Assembly (NCBI RefSeq): GCF_018294505.1
Contig: NC_057811.1
Location: 409,946,968 to 410,010,967, forward strand
Source: Triticum aestivum
Lineage: Eukaryota; Streptophyta; Magnoliopsida; Poales; Poaceae
DNA length: 64,000 nt
Reading direction: 5' to 3'
In this document: positions 56,506 to 64,000 of the stretch, in pieces
Layout of the letters: each line of letters opens with the position of its first letter
Numbering within the stretch: position 1 is the first letter of the stretch
Program-made: the position numbers and the translations under genes
The notes under the pieces: model-generated
The model's input: the letters and a program-made list of their open reading frames with translations, nothing else
Told to the model about the DNA's origin: nothing
Database searches by the model: none

Positions 56506-57466
56506 TACTCCTACAATATGTATATTATTGTGAAAGTTCATATACACCGGCCGAGATTAATGCAAACACGGCAGATTTTCATTACATTTCGAACTTTTAT
56601 AGGACAGAAAAATAAAAGAAACCCGACCCTAAACCTATTCTACGGCGGCGACCGACGTCCTCCATCTGCGATCTCTATGTACGGGGGCGGGGTTCAAGAC
56701 CCGTGAAGTGAAGGTGCGGTCTCCGGCGAGGAAGAGTAGAACACGGGATACGGACCGGCCAGTTGGCACACCATGCCCTGCCGCCTCCCATGCCCTACTC
56801 ATCCTCGGAGGAGTCCCCGACCTCGGCGGTGCCGGACGTTGGACGGCGGCAAGTAGGACGCGTGGCTGACGGTGCTCCCGTCGTCGGCCGCCAGCGTGGC
56901 CACCGCTTGTGCGGTCGCGTCCGCGTCCGGCTACGCCGCTATTGCGTCGCGAGAGGCGACTTGAGCGAGGGCGGCGACCTCGAGCTTCATCCCCGAAGAC
57001 AAGCTCTCCCGCAGAGCGTTCGCACTTGCGGTCATGGCGGATGTGGTGCCAGGTAGGAGGACGATGCGCTATGGTGTGGAGGTTAGCTGGGCGTTGCCGC
57101 TTTAAGTAGCGCATTCCGGTGAGGCCAAGCGTCCGGGTGCGTCATTAAGTCGCCGGAGTTGGTTCCTCGGGCACCGAGCCTCTTAACGACGACATACGAA
57201 CGGACGGCATGAATGCGGGCAGCTGGCGCCGGCTGGGAACGCACCGCGCGACGGCGCGAGGGACGAGGGTTTTGGTGTGCCAGGGTAGTCAGCTGCGGTC
57301 GTGGCAACGTTGGAGATGCCCTTTGCTCACATGCGATCCCCGCATGTCATTGAAAAAGCAAGACGACCCGGCATGGTCTCAGGTCCAGAGGATGCAGTTG
57401 GCCGCGCTACACCACTCCGCGGACGCGTCGCGGCGCCCCGTGCATCCTCGACGAGCCGGGTGTTGG
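56506..57466. other. GC-rich region with gene-like composition, unassigned
   Basis: A minus-strand frame (57114-56635, 159 codons, Arg-rich) and overlapping plus frames are present, but none has a recognisable domain. Composition and the repeated 'ggcggc' words suggest a decayed captured gene fragment. Confidence 0.35.
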
Positions 57467-57835
57467 GGTGTGTTTGGATTGTGGCCAAAGTGCACCTTAC
57501 CAAAATTTTGGTCATGACCCAAAGATTGGTCTTTGTTTGGATGGTTGCCATTTTTTTGGCATGCCAATGAACTCTAGCCAACTCTAGTTCATTTTTCTTG
57601 CCAATGTCGGCCAAATCATGGGCAACCAATACCTCAACCAAAATTTTGGTCATGACCCAAAGATTGGTCTTTGTTTGGATGGTTGCCATTTCTTTGGCAT
57701 GCCAATGAACTCTAGCCAACTCTAGTTCATTTTTCTTGCCAATGTCGGCCAAATCATGGGCAACCAATACCTCAACCAAAATTTTGGCTACCCAATGCTT
57801 TGATGGGGCAACCTTGGGCACAAACCAAACATACC
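57467..57835. mobile_element. 369-bp MITE with internal 138-bp tandem duplication
   Basis: The ends GGTGTGTTTGGATTGTGGCC and (reverse complement) GGTATGTTTGGTTTGTGCCC are imperfect inverted repeats. Flanks GTTGG (57462-57466 and 57836-57840) look like a 5-bp target duplication. Inside, a unit starting ccaaaattttggtcatg repeats exactly at 57500 and 57638 with period 138, and a third copy begins at 57776. The long minus-strand frame 57980-57327 is a by-product of the duplication. Confidence 0.75.
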
Positions 57836-58484
57836 GTTGGTCGTGCCACAGCACTAACGCCACCCTCGGCACACTGAAACCGACCGTGTCTAGCGACGAT
57901 ATGAGCGTGTCGCTCACCGCGGTCGCCGTGTCCAGAGGCGGTGCTGGAGCTGCGCCCCGTTGTTGGCCCCAACGACCCACATGAACGGTTGTCGGTGGCG
58001 AGGAGGTCGTGGGCCAGCTCCTCCATTGGACTAGTCTGCGCTACGTCGTCCCGACGGGTGTGCCCCACATGTCGGTTTCCCTGTTTTCCCGGCCATATTC
58101 GAGCGTCAGTGCTCCGCGTTGCGCATTAGGCCTTTCACTATGTAGGCCAAGCGAGACAACTTATTGTTTATTTGAGCCGTTCAAGTATAATCATGTGGCG
58201 TTTGCTTATTTCTCATTCCTCTCCAACCCTCTTCTCCATCGATCATGTCGCCCTCCAGTCGAGTCCATCCTCCCGCATGCCTCATTTGAACATTCCGCCG
58301 AGTATCATTCGCATGTACCCACCCTAGTCCTCTTTCAATAGATCTCCGGACCCCGAGATGAAATCGAGAGGGAACGAGTGGGGGCACGTGATACCTAAGG
58401 CGGATTCAAAATTTTGAACCGGTGATCATAGCATCCGCAAATCATATATAAAGGGTATTCAATGTTCGTTTCGTTTTTGAACGT
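57836..58484. other. Unassigned, moderately GC-rich
   Basis: Frames on both strands (for example 58009-58341) lack homology cues. I see no feature I can support. Confidence 0.5.
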
Positions 58485-58910
58485 ACAATATACTCCCCCT
58501 ATCCTTTCTAGTTTACATATAAGTTTTATGTGTAGTCAAAGTATCTCTACTTTGATCAAAAAGGTATCAACATTCAACAACGCCCAATCAATATTGTTAG
58601 ATTCGTACGTACTCCTAGATTTGTACTCGAGATGGTTTCCAATTTGACTATTGACAAGATTAATAGTACATGAGATGTATAATGTGAAAATTATATCATT
58701 GGAAACTCCTTTCACATACGAATTTGACCGTATGCTTTGTGTAAGTTGCATGTCATATATTATTACTCTAACATTTGGTCAAAGTTAGCCTCGAAAAACG
58801 CATTAGACCCTGTATGCTTTGTGTAAGTTGCATGTCATATATTATTACTCTAACATTTGTGTAAGTTGCATGTCATATATTATTACTCTAACATTTGGTC
58901 AAAGTAGTAT
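58485..58910. mobile_element. Stowaway/mariner-like MITE piece with tandem 38-bp units
   Basis: The left end 'tactccccctatcctttc' resembles a Stowaway terminus (TA + CTCCCTCC...). An internal 38-bp unit (tgtaagttgcatgtcatat...) occurs at 58740, 58822 and 58860; the last two are directly tandem. 'ggtcaaagt' follows copies 1 and 3. The right terminus is not clear. Confidence 0.5.
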
Positions 58911-59053
58911 AGTGGAAGTGGATCCTCTGACGTAGGTATCCCTGCCTTACCCTCCCTTTCGGTCACTTACTGGCGGACCCCATGCTTGCTAGGCCCCGCA
59001 TGTCAGTTACTCAATGGGTTCGGCCACGTCAGGGGATCCTCATCCGTAGTATA

Positions 59054-59093
59054 CTCCCTCTGTTTTTATTTACTCCGCATAAAACGGAGGGAG
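59054..59093. mobile_element. 40-bp Stowaway relic (only the inverted ends)
   Basis: CTCCCTCTGTTTTTAT and ATAAAACGGAGGGAG face each other with 9 bases between. It looks like an internal deletion that left the two MITE ends. Confidence 0.55.
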
Positions 59094-59149
59094 TGGTGGT
59101 ATAATAAATGACGCGGGCGGGGGGAGGGACGTCGGTTTGCTCTCAACTG

Positions 59150-59260
59150 CGGTCCCACAAGCGAGCGAAAATGCAAGATGAAGCGCGTTCCATTCGGTGA
59201 GCGACGTGGAGGGTCCAGCGTGCCGGGCTGCAACGCGAACGCGACAAGAGCGATGTACAG
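59150..59260. repeat. GC-rich block, copy 2
   Basis: It shares 'gaagcgcgttcc' and 'aacgcgaacgcgacaagag' with the block at 55733. It lies upstream of the repeat-protein gene at 59427 and could be promoter or leader sequence carried with it. Confidence 0.5.
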
Positions 59261-59426
59261 TCAAAACCGATTGACCGGTCGTCACCGGAACCACTATTCA
59301 CAACAGAACCTTCGCTGCTCGGCCTACGCCAGCCACTGCCCTAAAACCACACCAAATCTCCAGCCCATTCCCCCACCTTTCGATCCCCTAGCCCGCGTTA
59401 AGCGTCCCCTAATTCGCCGGAAAGCC

Positions 59427-60122
59427 ATGGTGCGCCGCAAGATCACTTACTACAAGATGCTGACGCCGGAGCGCCGCGCAGAAATCGCGGCGGCGGTCGG
59501 CGCCACAGACCTCCGTTCCCAAGCTCGCTTTGCGGCGGGCCAATCCCGGAGTTCTCTGGAGCCAAGCTACGAGGAGGAGGAAGCCGATCCAATGTTCATG
59601 GCGGAGGTCGCGGCGCAGAAGGCCCCCGATGGGTATGAGACGATGGACGTCGACTTCGTGTCGGCGTCCGAGTCCTCCAAGGTGCAGGCGGACCAGCGGT
59701 TCAACATGGCGATACTAAAGGAGGACCGGGAGGCAGAGGCTCAACTCGACGCGGACCGCGAGCATGCCGCTGCCATCGAGGCTCTCCTGCAGGCGGAACT
59801 GGATGTCATGGGTGTGAACCGGGCGGCGGAGGCTCAACTTGAGGCGGAGCGCGCGGATGCCGCTGCCATCGAGGCCCTCCTGCAGGCTGAACCGGACGTC
59901 CTGGACTTGAACCGGGCGGCAGAGGCTCGACTCGACGCAGAGCGCGCGGATGCCGCTCTCATCGACGCCCTCCTGCAGGCCGAACCGGACGTCCTCGACT
60001 TGAACCGGGCGGCGGAGGCTCGACTCGACACGGAGCGCGCGGATGCCGCTGCCATCGGGGCCCTCCTGCAGGCGGAACCAGACGTCCTCGACTTGAACCA
60101 GGCTGTGCTCTCGTCCATGTAG
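59427..60122 (+). CDS. Ala/Glu-rich protein with four 31-residue repeats (unknown function)
   Basis: The ATG at 59427 has a good plant context (AAGCCATGGTG) and gives 231 codons. The frame is open upstream to ATGs at 59178 and 59253, but that part overlaps a dispersed GC-rich block, so I choose 59427. Residues 1-40 are basic and fold-like (MVRRKITYYKMLTPERRAE). Residues 45-102 are acidic and loose. Residues 103-226 are four 31-residue repeats, each with AEAxL..ER(A)DAAAI.ALLQAEPDVLDLNRA, predicted helical. TAG at 60120 follows codon 231. Beyond it the frame continues with protein-like sequence (LEAKDNHAAETDVGSDDWF) past a second TAG (60150) to TGA at 60255-60257, so the gene may have lost its C-terminus or be a pseudogene. 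The family is not recognised. Confidence 0.5.
   Translation: MVRRKITYYKMLTPERRAEIAAAVGATDLRSQARFAAGQSRSSLEPSYEEEEADPMFMAEVAAQKAPDGYETMDVDFVSASESSKVQADQRFNMAILKEDREAEAQLDADREHAAAIEALLQAELDVMGVNRAAEAQLEAERADAAAIEALLQAEPDVLDLNRAAEARLDAERADAALIDALLQAEPDVLDLNRAAEARLDTERADAAAIGALLQAEPDVLDLNQAVLSSM
59733..60104 (+). repeat. 93-bp tandem repeat, 4 copies, in frame
   Basis: Units 59733-59825, 59826-59918, 59919-60011 and 60012-60104 differ by scattered substitutions and keep the reading frame. Confidence 0.95.
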
Positions 60123-60257
60123 AGCGCCCGCACGCTCCGCTTGAACGAGTAGCTGGAGGCCAAGGACAACCACGCTGCGGAGACAGACGTCGGCAGCGAC
60201 GACTGGTTCGCGCCGGTAGCCAAAGACGACGAGGCCGTCTCTTTCCGCGAGCAGTGA

Positions 60258-61619
60258 TAGTTTTTCTTTATGTTGTTGTTTTTATGGATCTTTTGTTGTG
60301 TAAAAACATATATTTGTTATGCAAGTCGCCTGACTTGGGTCAGTCTACCATTTCAGGTGGTTGGATGAATATCCTACGTCTCCTATCCCTTCTTTCCTTC
60401 TTCCTCACCTCTTCTTCTTCCCCAACAGACCACCGCACGGGCCGTACGGATACTCCCCAACATGCGGTTGAATAAACATACTCTATGAACGAAAATTATG
60501 TGTCAGTGATAGGATGGCTGAGTTTGGTTTGTTCACATGCGACAACACATGTCAGTGAGGGTGCGTTCCCTTGGTTGGGTTTGCGGCATGCAGGAGCGAC
60601 TATGTGAGGGTGCGGTGCGACCGCGGCGTGCAGGAGCGACCGTGTGAGGGTGCGGTGCGACCGCGACAGCCGTGCGCAAGTGTACCTCCTTCTCATTTTG
60701 AAAACTTTATGCAAGCTTGGCAAAAATGTGTGGCGAAGTTTGGCAATGCAAGGCCTAGACCCAAACAGGATAAGTACGTATGTACTAGGAGTACTAGTGT
60801 TAAAAAAGAAAGGCGGGGTTTTCCTTCGCGGGATTTAATCGATACAAATCCACGTTTCACGTGTCAATTAATGCATATTTTTTTCTGCAAAGACCAAAGA
60901 GCTAACCATCTCACTCCTCATCGCTTGATTAATGCAGCGCCATGCAAACCAACCTTCTCACTTCCGCATGCATGCAGGGGATATTAATGTCCTTGGTTGC
61001 AAACCCCATCAATTTTGCCTCGATTAGTGTTAGTGGCCCTTTGCAAATTGTAATTTTGATATACTGGCCTTGTGTACAAAAAAATGGAGGTAGTAACTAT
61101 ATTTGACTTCCTTCCCCATTGCGGTGACGTCGACGATATCTTTTTTTGGGTGGTTTGGCGAAGTGCGTTCGACGGAGAACACCATTGAGGGAGACCACGG
61201 TAAGTCGTTCGCAAGTGCCGCCTGCAAGCCGAGACAACCGCCTTATTTGCATCCAGGAAGTCCTTTACTAGTACTACTAGGCGTACTAGTGCGGTGAGAT
61301 GGTTTCTCGAAGAAGATGATGGAGAAGCGGAGTCAGCGAAGAGTGAAATGATGGTTGCTTCGTCCGTGCTTTTGTGATTTGACGCCTCAGTGCTTTGTGA
61401 TTTCTGATAGAAGGGACAGGGGAGTAGACTCTGTGCTCTATACTGTACTACATGCGTCCAAGCATGGGAGAAAGAGGAGAGACGTTGCATTTTTCTATTC
61501 CTTCAATCAATCAATCAGGGAGCTTCGGTTCCATCATTTTGGCTTTGGCAACACCGTCCACAACGGTTCCCACGATGCCAAAAGCTATTTTCACATTTGG
61601 CTACACATTGTGGATGCCC
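60258..61619. other. Unassigned DNA with a GC-rich block and 40-bp tandem pair
   Basis: 60258-60480 may be the 3' UTR of the repeat-protein gene. 60540-60705 is GC-rich block copy 3, with a 40-bp unit (caggagcgac..) tandem at 60591 and 60631. The rest is AT-rich with no supported gene; frames at 60984-61490 (minus) and 61355-61766 (plus) are short and featureless. Confidence 0.5.
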
Positions 61620-64000
61620 TGTAGCGACCAGACCTCAGACAGCCAAGTCTCTGTGCATCAGTGTCATCCCTGGATCAGTAATGCTGACACGCACAGTACT
61701 CGAAGGATTTATAACAGAGTAGCAATCACACACTTATTACATCGAATGTCTCAAAAGAGAACTTAATACAATAAATATGGCTTAAGGCCATCTAAAAATT
61801 ATAACAACGGAAGACTTGGAAGATAAGCGAGTCCATCAACTCCAACGGCATCACTGAGTATAGAACCATGACCTAAGGCACCTTACTCGTCGTCTGAAAA
61901 GTCTGCAACATGAATTGTTGCAGCCCGAAAACGGGTCAGCACATGCAATATGCTGGCAATGTAACACATAGAGAGTAATGAACAGAATAATGCTATAATA
62001 CATGCATATTTGGCTGGTGGAAAGCTCTATGGTTACAGTTTTGCGAAAAGCCAATTTTTCCCTACTGCAAAGGAATAAATTTTATTTAACGATCATGGTG
62101 GTTGTTAAACATTGAGAATGGGTGACACCATCTCAATCCCAATTAAGTTTCAACATTAATCCCAACAAAATTAATTAAAGTCACATGATGAGATTCACAT
62201 GATAATCCAAGTACTAGATACTCAAGTTGTCCATAACCGGGGACACGGCTAACCATGATTAGTTTATACACTCTGCAGAGGTTTGCGCACTTTTCCCCAC
62301 AAGACTCGATCTCCTCCGTTGGGATTCTCGCACTACATGATGTTTGAGAAACGGATGACCGAGACATAGTCTTTCAGAAGCGTTTGCACCTTACGATCGG
62401 GTAGACAGTACCACCTACAACCCCTACATCTGCTAGTCTATCACTGTAAGAGTTCACACAACTTTATCAACTATGCTAGAGCCCACAATAGCTTGTGGCT
62501 GCACATGGGAGTTTCTAGCATGAATAATCTCATGATCCCTTTGAGCCTGGGTGGCGGTCCATAAAAAACAGGCAATCGCTGGAATACCCAGGTGCCTCAA
62601 TCCACCCAGATGTGTGTTTAAGTAGCCACCTTAAATTGAACCATTAATTAACGATCTCACATCTGTCATGGATACACTCACCCAATCCACGTCTACTAGC
62701 ATAGCATAGCAATATAAGCAAACGTAGAAGTAACTCCCAAGGGTTTGGTAATAAACAGGGCAATAGGTTCTACCTCATCAGCTACTTCCCAACCCACAAT
62801 TTAATCAGATCCTAATCATGCAATTGTTTGAGGATTGATCTAATGCAATAAAACTGGGTATGAAAAGAGGTATGATCAAAGTGTTACTTGCCTTGCTGAT
62901 GATCCATGAAACCTAGGGATTCGAAGTAGCAAGCGGCGCACTCCGGGTACTCTATCGCAAACAAACAAGCATACAATAAGTACTCGTCTAATGCACAGGT
63001 AAAACTCAAATAAGATATCTAACCAGAAAGTTCAACTTAAGAACTCCGGTTTGCAAAAAGAATCAAATCAAACGAAGCAATGAAAGTCAAACGGCGAAAG
63101 AAACAAGCTTTGTTTACTAATCTGGACCTAAGTCAAATTTTACAGTAGCAAAAACTTGTTTGAGTTGGTTAAACAGAAAGAGGGTTTCGAGAAGAAACTC
63201 TAGGCGCTTGAATCGCCTGATTCCGACAAACGAGCGAAAAGTTAAACCAAAACGAAAAACAGATCAGAAATCGCGATCAGAAATGATCGCGGAAAATCCA
63301 AGAAAAAGAAAAATTGATGAACAGTTTAACAAACGGACGTTCGTTAACTATAACTAAACGATGAACGCGTTCGTTAAATCGAACGAACGAGCGAACGCTC
63401 GCTAAATAAGAAAACCAAAAAAAACAAAACCGATCTAAAAACCTAGGGTTTTCTAAAAAAACCGAATCGGTTTTCTTCAGAAAATCGGGCGGCGGGTGGC
63501 TACCTCGGCTCGGGGCTCAGGCGAAGTCCGGCGGATCCGGCGGGGCGACGGGAGGCGGCGTGGGGCGGCGGGGCTGCGGGCGGCGGCGGCGGCTTTCCCG
63601 GCGGCGGCGACGACCTTGGGCGGCGGGGCGGCTCGGCGGTGGTGCGGCTCTGGCGGCGGGGCGAGTTCTGGCGGCGGGGCTGCGGGTTCGGTAGCAGGGT
63701 GAGGGGTGGCGGCGGCGGCTATTTAAGGAGGGGGGGCGCGGCTTGGGGAAGGGGGCGCCTCGGGAGGCGTGCTCCTCCCGGACTCGGGCGGCGGCGGCGG
63801 TCTCCGATCAGGAGACGGCGGCGGGCGGCGGTGGCACGGGCGGACCGGCCTGGTTCGGCTGGGCTTCGGCCCAGTCGGGCGCGCGGGAGTTTTTTTTAAA
63901 CAATTCCGCCGAAACTGAGAATTTTTTTAGAAAATAAAATAAAATTCTAAAAATGCCAAAATAATTTTTTCACCGTCTAAATAAAATGTTTAGAACAAGA
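61620..64000 (-). mobile_element. LTR of a Gypsy-like element, truncated by the window edge
   Basis: On plus it begins TGTAGCGACCAGACCTCAG at 61620, a TG terminus of a type I recall from long Triticeae Gypsy LTRs. It resembles the plan of LARD C's LTR: AT-richer 1.9 kb, then a GC-rich leader (63490-63720), then a TATA on minus (63720-63726), then U3 beyond. GC-rich frames at 63496-63937 are Gly/Ala/Arg repeats from composition. Family not certain. Confidence 0.55.
63720..63726 (-). promoter_or_regulatory. TATA-like box of the terminal LTR
   Basis: Minus TTAAATA (plus tatttaa) sits between GC-rich flanks, as expected at U3/R of this LTR type. Confidence 0.4.

Noticed and set aside
57327..57980. 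217-codon minus-strand frame with a repeated protein block
   Set aside because: The repeated block is the 138-bp tandem duplication inside a MITE (138 is a multiple of 3, so any frame stays open).
59178..59426. Upstream ATGs at 59178 and 59253 as starts of the repeat protein
   Set aside because: That part overlaps a dispersed GC-rich block and has poor protein composition. The ATG at 59427 has the better context.
63496..63937. Gly/Ala/Arg-rich frames near the window end
   Set aside because: GGC-type simple sequence in an LTR leader. All frames are open because of composition.

Overview
The window looks like intergenic DNA from a large grass genome of the wheat/barley group (Triticeae). Nearly all of it is transposable element (TE) sequence. 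It holds Angela/BARE-like Copia LTRs (about 1.7 kb, starting TGTTGGAAATATGCC and ending CCCCAACA when read 5' to 3'), a large retrotransposon derivative with 3.9-kb LTRs, CACTA ends with a TNP2-type transposase, a plant L1-type LINE, several MITEs and a TRIM. I recognise no bacterial signals, rRNA genes or intact tRNA genes, and no well-known host gene. Family names are from memory and are hedged.

Layout. 1-1541 is the end of a Gypsy-like LTR. 1542-6631 is a decayed LINE (ORF1 remnant, endonuclease, reverse transcriptase, zinc-finger/RNase H) with a 195-bp hAT-like MITE inside its RT domain (8-bp target duplication). 6632-15657 is mostly unassigned: a fold-back repeat, two tandem paralogous units split by a Copia solo LTR (8992-11226, which itself holds a fold-back MITE), a broken gene fragment near 12.1-13.1 kb and a LINE tail near 13.9 kb. 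15658-16288 is a complete 631-bp TRIM. 16309-18524 is one Copia LTR interrupted by another.

The core is a four-level nest at 18525-45699, all on the minus strand. A CACTA element (end at 18525, Ulp1-like ORF with no visible catalytic Cys) is interrupted in its coding frame at 20862 by an LTR element (element A). A's 1.53-kb LTR is split by a 20.4-kb Copia element (element B, 21786-42168, TSD GTACT). B's leader is in turn split by an 11.6-kb LARD (element C, 28449-40027). Beyond the split LTR, the interior of A carries one long intact ORF (43314-44746, resembling the 'putative plant transposon protein' group) and clusters of a 13-bp palindrome, GCGGTAGTACCGC, that also occur in its LTR. LTR divergence by eye (about 3-4% for B, about 1.5% for C) agrees with the nesting order.

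At 45700 a second CACTA end interrupts A. It contains an 840-bp N gap next to a 29-bp tandem array, 73-bp tandem repeats and three diverged copies of a GC-rich module. 49.7-56 kb carries a tRNA-like remnant, a two-exon GRF zinc-finger gene (+) and a convergent three-exon TNP2-type transposase pseudogene (-). 56-61.6 kb holds a MITE-like repeat, a Helitron-like 3' end, a 369-bp MITE with internal 138-bp duplications, a Stowaway-like piece, and a candidate gene for an Ala/Glu-rich protein with four 31-residue repeats (59427-60122). From 61620 to the window edge lies part of another minus-strand LTR.

The best candidates for something little described are element A (LTR element carrying an intact non-pol ORF and palindrome arrays) and the 31-residue-repeat gene.
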